A DNA stretch of 64,000 bases, from the NCBI RefSeq assembly GCF_006539125.1, contig NZ_BJMK01000003.1, positions 62,001 to 126,000 on the forward strand. Direction: 5' to 3'. Each line of letters begins with the position of its first letter. The first letter of the stretch is position 1. Below the pieces are notes generated by a model. The model did no database searches, was not told the DNA's origin, and was given only the letters and a program-made list of their open reading frames with translations. The position numbers and the translations under genes are program-made. The stretch comes from Gluconobacter sphaericus NBRC 12467 (lineage in GTDB: Bacteria > Pseudomonadota > Alphaproteobacteria > Acetobacterales > Acetobacteraceae). Positions 50,142-59,829 of this stretch are shown here, piece by piece.

Positions 50142-52457
50142 TTAGCTCTTATGCTGCTTCAGCTCGCGGCGGGCATCGGCAGGGCGCATCGGCATGTGGC
50201 GCAGGCGTATGCCAACGGCGTTGAAGAGTGCGTTACCAATAGCAGGTGCGACGACCGTGACACCCGGTTCACCAAGGCCTGTGGGCTTTTCAGTGTTCTG
50301 GATGAATTCGATATCCATCTCCGGTACATCGGGTATGCGCAGCGGGGTGTAGGTGTTGAGGTTGCGGTCCTTGATCGTGCCGTCGACGATCTCGGTACCC
50401 TCGAACAGGGCCATGCTCAGGCCCCATAGCGCCGCGCCTTCGGTTTGGGCCAGGGCTCCACCCGGATCGACGATAGTGCCGGCATCGAGCACCAGCCAGA
50501 GTTTTTGGCAGGTGATCACGCCCGTCTTGCGATCGACATGAACCTGCGCCGCACCGGCTGTCCAGGTCGGCATACCGCGTTCCTGGCCGAAGCTGGTGGC
50601 GATGCCGATACCGGTATCAGCAGGAAGCTGCTGCTTGGCATATCCGATCTTGTCGGCCAGACGCTGGAGTACAGCGGCCTGACGCTTTGCCCCGCCCACT
50701 GAGTTGGGAGCCTGACCGGCATTGCGCCCTTGTGCCGTGAACATCGACAGGCGGAATTCCAGCGGGTCTTGCTTGGTCGAGTGGGCAACTTCGTCGAGGA
50801 AGCTTTCCAGGGCCCACGGCGTCCAGCCGGCACTGACCGAGCGCAGCCAGCCGGGACGGAAGGTTGCGTTGGCGAGATCGTTGCTGATGGCGCGGACGCG
50901 GGTCGGGCCGGTTTCGTACCAGTGGTCCGCACCAGCGATGGCGAACGGATCGTACTTCTTGCCGTCTTCACCGGTGGCGAGGAAGGCCGGGGCCATGACC
51001 TGCGTCGGCCAGCCTGCGACTGCGACATAATCCATAGCCACGATTTTCTTGCGGTCGTTGTCGAGCGCAACCTTGATCGTCTGGATGGACGGCGAGCGGA
51101 TGGAGTCCAGCTCCATGTCATCGGAACGGGTCAGGATCAGCTTTACCGGTGCGCCGCCGATGGCCTTGGAGGCAAGGGCTGCCGGAATGCAGTAATCGCC
51201 GTTCAGACGACGTCCGAAACCACCGCCGAGCATGTAGGTGCGCATGACGACCTGCTCTTCGGGGACCTGGAGCGACTTGGCGAGCTGCGGCAGGATCAGG
51301 GACTGCCACTGGTTGCCGGTGTGGATTTCCCACATGCCGTCAATGTGGCGGGCCACGGCGTTCACCGGCTCGAGCTGGTAATGCGCGACCGAGGCACATG
51401 TATAGCTGCGTTCGAAAACCTGACCGGGGTGGATGGTCAGGGCTTCGTCCACGCCCTTGTCATTGAAGACGCGGGTGCCGTTCTTCGGATCAGCGGCCAG
51501 CTTGCGGCCGTGCTCGATGATGTCCGCCTCGGAGACGTTGATCGTCGGGCCGGGATTCCACTGGACTTTCAGGGCGTCGGCAGCACGGATGGCGGCGGGA
51601 TAGGTCTTTGCCAGTGCCACGACCCAGCCCGGAACGATGCCGGAAGGATCGTCCAGCACGACGTAGCGCAGATAGCCGGGGATCTTCTTCGCGGCGCTGT
51701 CGTCCACGGAGATGACTTTGGCGGCGTAGCGGGTCGGCGGCATTTTCGGGCGGCCATAAACCATGCCGTCGAGCTTGACGTCGATGCCGTAAATGGCCTT
51801 GCCAGTCGTCTTGTCTGGAATGTCGAGCGCCGGGACGGGCTTGCTGATGAGGCGACGGTTCGTGACCGGCTTGAGCGGCAGTTTTGCCATCTCGTCCGGC
51901 GTGAAACTCCGCGTCGGCTTGGCGCGGGCCACGATGTCTCCGAAGGACACGCTTTTGCCGCCTGCGGAAACGACGCTTTCACTGACGGTGCAGTGCTCCG
52001 GCGTCGTGCCGAGGAGTTTTGCGCCTTCTTCCAGCATGACTGTCCGGGCTGCGGCACCGGCCTGACGGAACGTGTCCCAGGTGTCCCAGACCGACCAGGA
52101 CCCGCCGGTGACGTATTTCCCGGCCCATTTCGGAGCGGTGTCGACTTCGGTGATCCGGATATTGTCCCAGTTCGCATCCATTTCGTCCGCGATGATGCGG
52201 GCGAGGGCGGTGCCGACATGCTGGCCCATTTCGGCGCGAACGATATTGACGTTGATGGCGCCGTCGGGCGCGATGGCGCACCAGATGTTGGGCTCGAACG
52301 CGGCTTCCGGCGGCATGGCGGAGGGCAGCGTCGTGGCAGCGCCGGCCTTGCGGGCGAAACCGAACATCAGCCCGGCGCCGGTCGCCGTCATCAGGAAGTT
52401 GCGGCGGGAGAGGCGCGTGGCGTCGCTCTTTTTCGCAATCTGTTCGATTTTAGCCAT
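50142..52457 (-). CDS. Membrane-bound molybdenum aldehyde dehydrogenase, large subunit
   Basis: This 771-residue xanthine-oxidase-family subunit has a Tat signal (SRRNFLMTATGAGLMFGFAR). Molybdopterin-binding blocks are GGGFGRRLNGDYCIPAALAS and the catalytic glutamate in GLGEPGVTVVAPAIGNALF. Acetic acid bacteria use such enzymes to oxidise aldehydes at the outer face of the inner membrane, passing electrons to cytochrome c and ubiquinone. It overlaps the small-subunit stop by 8 bp. Gene order (cytochrome c, 2Fe-2S, large) matches the acetic acid bacterium operon. Confidence 0.88.
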   Translation of the reverse strand: MAKIEQIAKKSDATRLSRRNFLMTATGAGLMFGFARKAGAATTLPSAMPPEAAFEPNIWCAIAPDGAINVNIVRAEMGQHVGTALARIIADEMDANWDNIRITEVDTAPKWAGKYVTGGSWSVWDTWDTFRQAGAAARTVMLEEGAKLLGTTPEHCTVSESVVSAGGKSVSFGDIVARAKPTRSFTPDEMAKLPLKPVTNRRLISKPVPALDIPDKTTGKAIYGIDVKLDGMVYGRPKMPPTRYAAKVISVDDSAAKKIPGYLRYVVLDDPSGIVPGWVVALAKTYPAAIRAADALKVQWNPGPTINVSEADIIEHGRKLAADPKNGTRVFNDKGVDEALTIHPGQVFERSYTCASVAHYQLEPVNAVARHIDGMWEIHTGNQWQSLILPQLAKSLQVPEEQVVMRTYMLGGGFGRRLNGDYCIPAALASKAIGGAPVKLILTRSDDMELDSIRSPSIQTIKVALDNDRKKIVAMDYVAVAGWPTQVMAPAFLATGEDGKKYDPFAIAGADHWYETGPTRVRAISNDLANATFRPGWLRSVSAGWTPWALESFLDEVAHSTKQDPLEFRLSMFTAQGRNAGQAPNSVGGAKRQAAVLQRLADKIGYAKQQLPADTGIGIATSFGQERGMPTWTAGAAQVHVDRKTGVITCQKLWLVLDAGTIVDPGGALAQTEGAALWGLSMALFEGTEIVDGTIKDRNLNTYTPLRIPDVPEMDIEFIQNTEKPTGLGEPGVTVVAPAIGNALFNAVGIRLRHMPMRPADARRELKQHKS

Positions 52458-52926
52458 TGTTGGCGCCTTCCTGCTGCTTGGAAGCAGCTTCCTTGATGGC
52501 CTTGCGGATGCGGATATAGGTCATGCAGCGGCAGAGGCTGCCGCCCATTACGCCGTCAATCTGGTCGTCCGTCGGGTTCGGATAGTCCTTCAGGAGGCTT
52601 GCGGCCTGCATGATCTGTCCGGACTGGCAGTAGCCGCATTGCGGTACCTGCTGGTCACGCCAAGCAACCTGCACGACGTGGTTTCCTGCCGGGTCCAGAC
52701 CTTCGATCGTTGTGACCGAAGCGCCTTCGACGGCGGAGAGCGGCGTAATGCAGGAGCGTGTGGCGCGGCCGCCCACATGGACGGTGCAGGCACCGCATTC
52801 ACCGATGCCGCAGCCGAACTTGGTGCCGGTCAGGTTCAGGTCGTCACGGATGGCCCAGAGCAGGGGGGTATCTGCCGGGGCGTCGACCGTAACGGGCTGT
52901 CCGTTGAGTTCAAATTTCGTGGTCAT
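52450..52926 (-). CDS. Aldehyde dehydrogenase [2Fe-2S] small subunit
   Basis: This 158-residue protein binds two [2Fe-2S] clusters. The N-terminal plant-type ferredoxin set is FGCGIGECGACTVHVGG with a C at ATRSC. The C-terminal four-helix set is QCGYCQSGQIMQAASLL with GGSLCRCMTY. It transfers electrons from the molybdenum centre to the cytochrome subunit. The stop overlaps the large-subunit start. Confidence 0.92.
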   Translation of the reverse strand: MTTKFELNGQPVTVDAPADTPLLWAIRDDLNLTGTKFGCGIGECGACTVHVGGRATRSCITPLSAVEGASVTTIEGLDPAGNHVVQVAWRDQQVPQCGYCQSGQIMQAASLLKDYPNPTDDQIDGVMGGSLCRCMTYIRIRKAIKEAASKQQEGANNG

Positions 52927-52952
52927 GTCCTGTTTTCCCAGTCCTGCCCGGA

Positions 52953-54287
52953 TCAGTGCGAAGCGTTGATGGGCGGAGCTTCGAGCGTGGCGCGCGCGCT
53001 CGCGGCCTTCTTCTCCAGATCCGTCCAGGGGGGCAGCGTGGTGCGTGTGCGACGCAGATACGCGGCGATGCGGGCCATGTCATGATCGGACAGGGCAGTG
53101 TAGAAGCTCGGCATCGAGATGTGGTCCTGACCTTCCTCAGCGGTGATGCCATGCAGCATGACCTGATAGAGGTTGTTCGGCTCATCCAGCCACAGCGCAT
53201 TGTTCAGGGCCAGTTCCGGGCGACCCAGAACGGGGTTCGGGCCGGAATTGTAATGGCAGGCGCCGCAGGCGGCCTGATACAGCCGGGCGTCGGCGTCCTC
53301 CGTCTGCGGGCCGGTCAGATTGATGCCAGACATGTGCATGGCGCGGGCAATCGCAGCCTGATCGCCAGCACTGCGTTGGGCGGCCTTGTCCACGTCCGCA
53401 TAATAATGGGCGATGGCGTGTACGTCTTCCTCGGGGATCTTGGAGAGGAAGCGGTGCGGCACGGGCGACATCGGGCCTGCGGCGGAACCGTGCAGCGGAG
53501 CCACGCCGAAACGCAGGTACTGGAACAGTTCGTCTTCGGTCCAGACGACGGGCGTCGGGTTATGGTCGTTCAGCGGCGGAGCGATCCAGCCGTCGATGAC
53601 TGCACCGTCATAGACATTGCTCATCTTTTCGGCGCCGAGAAGGTTACGCGGCGTATGGCAGGCGCCACAGTGTTCGTTGCCCTCGGCGAGATAGGCACCA
53701 CGGTTCCATTGTGCGTCGTGCTTCGGGTCGTTCTGGTAGCGGCCCGGAGTGAAGAACAGCAGCTTCCAGAAACCCTGGCCGGTCAGACGGATGTTGATCG
53801 GGAAGGGGACCGTGTTGTCACGCGGCTTCAGATGCACGGCCGGGCGCGTCATCAGATAGGCGTAGAGATCCGAGACGTCCTGATCGTTGACCTTCGTGAA
53901 ATGGTCGAACGGGAAAGCCGGATAGAGCTGTGAGCCGTCGCGGGCGATGCCCTTGTTCATGGCGCGCTTGAACGCAGCCAGCGACCAGTTGCCGATTCCC
54001 CATTCTTCATCAGGCGTGATGTTGGACGAGAAGATGTCACCGAAGGGTGTGGCCATCTTGAAGTCGCCGGCCAGTTCTGGGCCGGTCTTGCCATCCACGC
54101 GGGTATGACATTCCGCACAGTAGCCGCCATTCGCCACGATTTCGCCGCGGCTGATGGCGGCTGCGGAGAATGACGATGCGGCTGGCCGCGGGATCGGGGC
54201 AATGGCGGGGTACCAGGCATAGGCAAGAAAGCCGATGCCTCCCACTGCGCCAATGCCAATGACGGCGGCAGCTATCCGTTTGAGCAT
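52953..54287 (-). CDS. Aldehyde dehydrogenase tri-haem cytochrome c subunit
   Basis: This 444-residue exported protein has three CxxCH haem sites: CAECHTRVDG near residue 60, CGACHTPRN near 205 and CGACHYNSG near 345. Paired methionines lie further on. The N-terminus (IAAAVIGIGAVGGIGFLAYA) is a membrane or signal segment. It resembles the cytochrome c subunits of acetic acid bacterial alcohol and aldehyde dehydrogenases. It lies first in the operon, which is the probable promoter-proximal position. The ATG at 54287 was chosen; a TTG at 54347 would be a longer alternative. Confidence 0.9.
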   Translation of the reverse strand: MLKRIAAAVIGIGAVGGIGFLAYAWYPAIAPIPRPAASSFSAAAISRGEIVANGGYCAECHTRVDGKTGPELAGDFKMATPFGDIFSSNITPDEEWGIGNWSLAAFKRAMNKGIARDGSQLYPAFPFDHFTKVNDQDVSDLYAYLMTRPAVHLKPRDNTVPFPINIRLTGQGFWKLLFFTPGRYQNDPKHDAQWNRGAYLAEGNEHCGACHTPRNLLGAEKMSNVYDGAVIDGWIAPPLNDHNPTPVVWTEDELFQYLRFGVAPLHGSAAGPMSPVPHRFLSKIPEEDVHAIAHYYADVDKAAQRSAGDQAAIARAMHMSGINLTGPQTEDADARLYQAACGACHYNSGPNPVLGRPELALNNALWLDEPNNLYQVMLHGITAEEGQDHISMPSFYTALSDHDMARIAAYLRRTRTTLPPWTDLEKKAASARATLEAPPINASH

Positions 54288-54749
54288 GCTTAAACTGTCC
54301 CGGCAGGTTTGAAATGGTTTGCCACAAAAGATGGCAGTTGGGTGCAACCTAGGGCACGGAGGCGTGAAAGGAAAGATTGCGTTATCTCAAAACCGGGTGT
54401 TTCTGGAAATGAATGTCGCCTCTGTCATGAAAATAACACAGATTTTGTGCTGTTTCAGCATTAATACGGGATTTTTTTGGTCCTGATTGCAGTATTCCCT
54501 GAGGTGGACTCTGTGTGGATATGGGAAGGGTATTGATGTCTTGTCATGAGAGGCTGCTGGATTGCTTCCATAACAAGTATGCTTCTCTGTGAATATTATG
54601 ACACCGAGTGTCAAAAGCCTCCTATGCTTCTGACAGACTTCCAGAACCTGTTCCGAGGGTGCTTCAGACTCCGCTCTCTGCCCGGGTCTATCCCTCGGTG
54701 GGGTTCTGGTGATGCGGGAAGGCTTGGCTTATGATTTCCTGACGGCAGA
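54288..54749. other. Divergent aldehyde dehydrogenase/ABC importer spacer
   Basis: This 462-bp region between divergent operons is AT-richer than its neighbours and should hold both promoters. I looked for a cobalamin riboswitch and a clear Fur box and saw neither. No gene, repeat or RNA element is recognised. Confidence 0.5.
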
Positions 54750-55784
54750 TTGGCCGTTCTGCCGAGAGGAAGCGTTATTTCCGCCCGTCCTGCCCTGATC
54801 CGGTCTCTCGCATTGGTCTGTGTCATTCTGAGCGTGCTGTGCGCGCTCTGTCTGGGGCGGTATCCGTTGTCGCTACTGCGCGTGGTGGGGGTGTTCGGGT
54901 CTCTGTTGCATCTGTCTTCCGCGAGTGATCCCGTGGCGCAGGTTGTCGTCATGCAGGCGCGACTGCCGCGTATTCTGGCGGCGCTTCTGGTCGGAAGTGC
55001 GCTGTCCTGTGGGGGGGCAACCTATCAGGCGGTCTTCCGCAATCCGCTGGTCTCGCCTGATCTGCTTGGGGTTCTGAGTGGGGCGGCGTTTGGTGCTGCG
55101 CTTAGTATCGTCAGTGGCGGGTCGGCGGTTGTGGTGCAGATGGGGGCGTTCGGCGGCGGTCTGCTGGCTGTCGGGACGGGGCTGCTGATCAGCAGGACGT
55201 TGCCCGGCGGAGGGATCCTGACGTTGTTGCTGGGTGGTTTGATCGGGAATGCGATTTTCTCGGCGTTACTGTCTTTGGTGAAATATCTGGCCGATCCGAT
55301 GGATCAGCTGCCCGCTATTGTGAACTGGCTGCTGGGCAGTCTGGCGCCGAGCAACTGGCAGGAACTGGCCTGGATGTCGGGGCCGCTGATTGTTCTGACG
55401 GTGGCGTTGGTTCTGTGTGCGCCGGTGCTTGATGTTCTGTCGCTCGGGGATGATGAGGCACGCAGTCTGGGCGTATCGGTGCGGGTTATGCGTCCGGCGC
55501 TGATCGTGCTGGCGACGCTGGTCTGTGCCATGACGATCTCGATGGCGGGGATTATTGGCTGGATCGGGCTTCTGGTGCCGCATGTCGCGCGGCTTCTGGC
55601 CGGGGCGGAACATCGGAACATGATGCCGGTGACGGCGCTTCTGGGGGCGGCCGGGCTGGTGCTGGCTGATACCTGTGCGCGCAGTCTGACGACGGGGGAG
55701 GTTCCGCTGGGGATCGTTACGCAGCTTTTCGGGGCGCTGGCCTTTGTGCTGGTGCTGCGGCGTCTGCGGAGTGGGGTGGCATGA
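54750..55784 (+). CDS. FecCD-family ABC transporter permease
   Basis: This protein of about 344 residues matches the FecCD/BtuC permease family: LPRILAALLVGSALSCGGAT, QAVFRNPLVSPDLLGVLSGA, GIIGWIGLLVPHVARLLAGA and a C-terminal GEVPLGIVTQLFGALAFVLV. The start is uncertain. TTG at 54750 has little SD. An ATT at 54777 follows GAGAGGAAGCGTT at better spacing but would be a rare start. It overlaps the ATPase gene by 4 bp (ATGA). Metal-chelate or cobalamin uptake is expected. Confidence 0.87.
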   Translation: MAVLPRGSVISARPALIRSLALVCVILSVLCALCLGRYPLSLLRVVGVFGSLLHLSSASDPVAQVVVMQARLPRILAALLVGSALSCGGATYQAVFRNPLVSPDLLGVLSGAAFGAALSIVSGGSAVVVQMGAFGGGLLAVGTGLLISRTLPGGGILTLLLGGLIGNAIFSALLSLVKYLADPMDQLPAIVNWLLGSLAPSNWQELAWMSGPLIVLTVALVLCAPVLDVLSLGDDEARSLGVSVRVMRPALIVLATLVCAMTISMAGIIGWIGLLVPHVARLLAGAEHRNMMPVTALLGAAGLVLADTCARSLTTGEVPLGIVTQLFGALAFVLVLRRLRSGVA

Positions 55785-56563
55785 CGCTGCTGTCCTGCCG
55801 GAACCTGGGGTTTTGTCAGCCCCGGGGGAATGCTTTCGTGCTGCAGGGGATCGATCTCTCGCTGGAGAAGGGTGAGCTGGTCGGGCTGCTGGGTCTGAAC
55901 GGGGCGGGTAAAAGTACGCTGTTGCGGTTGCTGATGGGGTTTCTGACGTCTTCGGTCGGAGATGTCTTTCTGGAAGGTCGCTCTCTGCGTGAGTGGTCTG
56001 CCTCTGCCATTGCGCGGCATCTCGCTTATGTGCCGCAAAGCCATGTCGCGACCTTTCCCTATACGGTGCGGCGGATGGTGGAGTTGGGGCGTGTGCCTTA
56101 TTCCGGGCTGACGGGACGCCTGGCTCCCGAAGATCGGATGGCGGTTGATGCCGCGCTGGAGCGGATGGGGCTGTCGGGATTGGCGGATCGGCCGGTGACG
56201 GAGCTTTCCGGCGGGGAGCGACAGAGGGTTGTGCTGGCGCGGGCCATTGCGCAGGACGCGCAGGGCCTGCTGCTGGATGAGCCGATGACCGGGCTTGATT
56301 ATGGGTATCAGCTGCGTCTGATGGCGCTGCTGGCGGATCTTGCTCGGGAAGGCCGGCTTGTTATGCTCACCTCGCACCGGCCGGAAGAACTGTATGTCCA
56401 GGCAAGCCGGGTTCTGGTCCTGGATCACGGCCGGATTGATGCAGACGGGCCGCCTCAGGATGTTGTGACGGCGCAACGGATGTCAGCGCTTTACGGTGTG
56501 TCTCTGGCCCAGACGGACCATGCCGGAAACCGCTTTTTCCATCATGGAAGGGACGAGAAATGA
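55781..56563 (+). CDS. ABC transporter ATPase (FecE/BtuD type)
   Basis: This 260-residue ATPase has Walker A GLNGAGKSTLLRLL, the Q-loop VPQSHVATFPYTVRRMVELG, the signature LSGGERQRVVLARAIAQDAQ and Walker B GLLLDEPMTGLDYGYQLRLM. It overlaps the permease by 4 bp and the binding-protein gene by 4 bp, so the three are one operon. It is the energy-coupling subunit for chelate import. Confidence 0.93.
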   Translation: MTLLSCRNLGFCQPRGNAFVLQGIDLSLEKGELVGLLGLNGAGKSTLLRLLMGFLTSSVGDVFLEGRSLREWSASAIARHLAYVPQSHVATFPYTVRRMVELGRVPYSGLTGRLAPEDRMAVDAALERMGLSGLADRPVTELSGGERQRVVLARAIAQDAQGLLLDEPMTGLDYGYQLRLMALLADLAREGRLVMLTSHRPEELYVQASRVLVLDHGRIDADGPPQDVVTAQRMSALYGVSLAQTDHAGNRFFHHGRDEK

Positions 56564-57564
56564 CACTCTCACAACTCTTGAAGAGGTTTTCGGTCCTCAC
56601 ACTCCCGGCGGCTCTGCTGGGTGGGGCGCTGTTCATATCCCTGCCGGCTCCTGTGGCGCATGCCGCCCCGCCCGGGCGGATCGTTGAAGGCTGGTACGCG
56701 CATAATGCGACGCTCATCATGCTGGGTGCGCAGGACCGGATCGTGGGCACCGTGGCGCGTCCGGCGATGCTGCCCTGGATGTTCCATCTGGTGCCGGAAC
56801 TGGCAGAGGCCGAGACGTTGGATCCGGGCAACCTGAATGCGGAAGAACTGCTGGCGCTGCATCCCGATCTGGTGTTCGTCACCAGCTCGGGCCATTCCGC
56901 CGGGGCCCTGATACGGGCGGGGCTGAATGTGGCGCCTGAAGGGTTTGACCGGTTTGATACGATGCTCGACTGCGTGGACGGGACCGCGACCCTGCTTCAG
57001 ACGCCGATTGCCGCCAAGCGTGCTCAGGCTTATCGCTCGGCGTTCCTTCAGGTCATCTCGCAGGCTCCGACAAACCCGCAGGGGCCGCGCGTGCTGCATG
57101 TGGAGTCCCTCAAGCCGCTGCGGGTGGATGGTGATGACAGCATCATTGACCAATGGATACGCAGTGCAGGCGGGCTGAATGCGGCGCAGGGGATTCACGG
57201 CAACAAGCAACCCGTTTCCATCGAGCAGGTCCTCTCCTGGAATCCGGATATTCTGATCGTTGCTGCCAATGCGGGCGATCCGGAAGCATTGGAAAAGGAC
57301 CCTGTCTGGTCGAAGATCAAGGCCGTGCAGTCGGGGAGGATCTATCGCAATCCGACGGGTCTTTTCCCCTGGGATCGCTATGGGCCGGAGCTGATGCTTC
57401 AGGTGATCTGGGCCCGGCAGATCGTCCAGACCGGACAGGTGAATGTCCCGGCGATGATCCGGTCGATCCGGTCTTTCTATCATGATTTCTATGGCATTTC
57501 GCTCTCGGCTGATGATGCGCAGCGGATGCTTGATGCGCTGCCGCCCCCTACCGATACGCACTGA
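56560..57564 (+). CDS. Periplasmic substrate-binding protein
   Basis: This 334-residue exported binding protein has a signal peptide ending AHAA. The helical-backbone class III fold shows in VEGWYAHNATLIMLGAQDRI, ALHPDLVFVTSSGHSAGALI, SWNPDILIVAANAGDPEALE and SGRIYRNPTGLFPWDRYGPE. Residues are typical of ferric-siderophore or metal-binding members. No TonB receptor lies nearby in this window. The ligand cannot be fixed. Confidence 0.85.
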   Translation: MTLSQLLKRFSVLTLPAALLGGALFISLPAPVAHAAPPGRIVEGWYAHNATLIMLGAQDRIVGTVARPAMLPWMFHLVPELAEAETLDPGNLNAEELLALHPDLVFVTSSGHSAGALIRAGLNVAPEGFDRFDTMLDCVDGTATLLQTPIAAKRAQAYRSAFLQVISQAPTNPQGPRVLHVESLKPLRVDGDDSIIDQWIRSAGGLNAAQGIHGNKQPVSIEQVLSWNPDILIVAANAGDPEALEKDPVWSKIKAVQSGRIYRNPTGLFPWDRYGPELMLQVIWARQIVQTGQVNVPAMIRSIRSFYHDFYGISLSADDAQRMLDALPPPTDTH

Positions 57565-57592
57565 TCTTCCGATTTTTCAAGGAAAGCCCCGT

Positions 57593-59767
57593 ATGACGCA
57601 TAACGTCTCGCTTCGCGGCCTGAGTTCTTCCCGCAGGTGTGCCCGTGTGGCGTGGCTGCTTCTTGCGGGAAGTGTGCTGACCGGAGAACTGGGAGGTGTT
57701 GCGCGGGCGGAAGAGGCCCTGCTGCCCGTGCCGCAAACTGTTTCGGTCTCCAATGGGGTGGCATCAATCGGGGGTGGGATTCAGGTCGTGTGGGACACGC
57801 GGCCCTCGCCTCTGCTGCGGCGGGCCGCAGCGCGGTTCACGACACGTCTGGCCGCGATTGCCGGGCCTGCGGGCAGGGGAACGCCTTATGTGCTGCATAT
57901 CTCGGCTGGGCAGGACCGGGCTTATCTGAGTGTGGACGAGAAGGAGCGTTATGCGCTCACGACGTCCGTTAGCGGTGCTCGGCTGGAGGCAGATGGACCG
58001 GCGGGGGTGATGCACGGGCTGGCGACGTTGCTTCAGCTTGTTCGGGTGGCGCCGCAGGGGGCGCTGGTGGAGCGGGTGCATGTCGAGGATGCGCCCAGGT
58101 TTGCCTGGCGCGGTTTGCTGATGGATGTGTCGCGGCATTTCGATACGGTCGAGACTGTCGAACGGCAGCTTGATGCGATGGAGCTGGTCAAGCTCAACGT
58201 CCTGCACTGGCATCTGAGTGACGGAGCGGGTTTCCGTGTCGAGAGCCGGATGTTCCCGAAGCTCCAGAGCGTGGCGTCGCACGGCCAGTATTACACGCAG
58301 GCGCAGATCCGCGAGGTCGTGGCTTATGCGGCTGACCGTGGCATCCGTGTCGTGCCGGAAATCGACGTGCCGGGTCATGTGCTGGCGATTCTTCAGGCCT
58401 ATCCTGAACTGGCGGCCCAGCCTCTGCCGGATGTGAGCGCCAAGGGGTTGAACCTCAATAATGCTGCGCTCGACCCGACCAATCCGCAGACGTTGCATTT
58501 TGTGCGCGTGTTGTACGGGGAGATGGGCGCACTTTTCCCGGACCGTTATGTTCATGCTGGTGGCGATGAGGTCGTCTCCTCTCAGTGGACGAAGAATCCG
58601 GCCATTGCGGCCTATATGAAGGCGCATGGTTTCGAGACGGCCGCTGCGCTTCAGGCGGCTTTTACAGGAGAGGTTGCGAAGATCGTTTCTGCCCAGGGGC
58701 ATGTCATGATGGGCTGGGACGAGGTCAGTGAGGCGCCGATCCCCAAAAATGTTGTCGTCGAACCGTGGCGGGCCTCGAAATGGACCGGGACGGCGACGCG
58801 GGCCGGGCATCCGGTTGTGGTGTCAGCAGGGTATTATCTGGACCTGCTGCGGCCGTCTGTCGCCCATTATGCGGTGGATCCGTTTGATACGAAGGCCGAG
58901 GGGATTACGGCGGAGCAGTTGGCGAAATATCCGTCCAAACATCCTGAGTTTTGGGCGCCGTTCGCGATGGATGAGCATGCTCTGCCTCTGGATGACGGGC
59001 AGAAGGCGCTGGTTATGGGGGCGGAAGGTACGCTCTGGGCGGAAATGATGTCTGAGCCGATGCTGGATGGGCGGCTATGGCCCCGGATGGCGGCTCTGGC
59101 CGAGCGGTTCTGGTCCGGGCAGGATGTGCGCGATGTTCCTGATCTGGAACGGCGTCTGCCGCTAGTGATGGCGGAGCTTGAGGCGACCGGGCTTCAGGCA
59201 ACGCAGCATCGGGAGGTCATGCGCGAGGCCATGGCGCCGGGACATTCGGAGCCGCTGAAGATCCTGACCGAAGTGACGGTCCCAGTCCGAAACTACGCTC
59301 TCAACCATCTCGCTGCATCCAGTGGGGATGCGATACTCTCCGCGCCGGCTGCGGTGACGGATCCGGATGCGTTTGTAGCACTGCGGTTTAATGAAATGGC
59401 AGCGCGGTACGTCCGGGGCGAGCGCAGGCTTGCGGTTCCGCTGCGGGAGATGCTGCAGCGTTGGTCGGGCAATGATGCGGCGTTTGTGGTGGGCGCGAAG
59501 GGTATTCCGGTGCTTGAGGCGGTCGTGCCGGTGTCGCATGCCGTCGGTCTGCTGTCGCGGGCGGGGCTCGGGGTTCTGGACGGTCGGGAAGGTTCGGCTT
59601 GGCGGATAGATGCGAGTCGGCTGCTTCAGGAACAGCAGGCGGCCTTTGAAAACTCGGCCAACATGCTGGCATCCGCCCATAGCCCTCAACCGCCCGGGGG
59701 ATTGCTGATTGCGATCCTGCCGGGAATCCGAGCGCTTTTGACGGGGGTGGCAAAGCCTGCGGAGTAA
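57593..59767 (+). CDS. Beta-N-acetylhexosaminidase (GH20)
   Basis: This 724-residue secreted GH20 enzyme has an N-terminal GH20b domain and then the catalytic barrel. The barrel carries FAWRGLLMDVSRHFDTVETV, LNVLHWHLSDGAGFRVES and the catalytic Asp-Glu in YVHAGGDEVVSSQW. It should release terminal N-acetylglucosamine or N-acetylgalactosamine in the periplasm or outside. AAGGAAAG lies 7 nt before the ATG at 57593. It follows the ABC operon by 28 bp with no terminator, so cotranscription is likely. The last 170 residues (from about 555) have no assignment. Confidence 0.93.
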   Translation: MTHNVSLRGLSSSRRCARVAWLLLAGSVLTGELGGVARAEEALLPVPQTVSVSNGVASIGGGIQVVWDTRPSPLLRRAAARFTTRLAAIAGPAGRGTPYVLHISAGQDRAYLSVDEKERYALTTSVSGARLEADGPAGVMHGLATLLQLVRVAPQGALVERVHVEDAPRFAWRGLLMDVSRHFDTVETVERQLDAMELVKLNVLHWHLSDGAGFRVESRMFPKLQSVASHGQYYTQAQIREVVAYAADRGIRVVPEIDVPGHVLAILQAYPELAAQPLPDVSAKGLNLNNAALDPTNPQTLHFVRVLYGEMGALFPDRYVHAGGDEVVSSQWTKNPAIAAYMKAHGFETAAALQAAFTGEVAKIVSAQGHVMMGWDEVSEAPIPKNVVVEPWRASKWTGTATRAGHPVVVSAGYYLDLLRPSVAHYAVDPFDTKAEGITAEQLAKYPSKHPEFWAPFAMDEHALPLDDGQKALVMGAEGTLWAEMMSEPMLDGRLWPRMAALAERFWSGQDVRDVPDLERRLPLVMAELEATGLQATQHREVMREAMAPGHSEPLKILTEVTVPVRNYALNHLAASSGDAILSAPAAVTDPDAFVALRFNEMAARYVRGERRLAVPLREMLQRWSGNDAAFVVGAKGIPVLEAVVPVSHAVGLLSRAGLGVLDGREGSAWRIDASRLLQEQQAAFENSANMLASAHSPQPPGGLLIAILPGIRALLTGVAKPAE

Positions 59768-59829
59768 GACATCGGTCAGTTGTTGTGCGGGGGGATGGAT
59801 TTCCGGCGCTGGGCGGGGGAAAAGGGGAT

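Noticed and set aside
50730-52496. Long open frame of 588 codons on the plus strand
   Set aside because: It is antisense to the aldehyde dehydrogenase large subunit, which has a Tat signal and molybdopterin motifs. No motif is seen in the antisense translation.
54288-54749. Cobalamin or other riboswitch before the ABC importer
   Set aside because: I looked for the B12-box and related conserved cores and did not find them.
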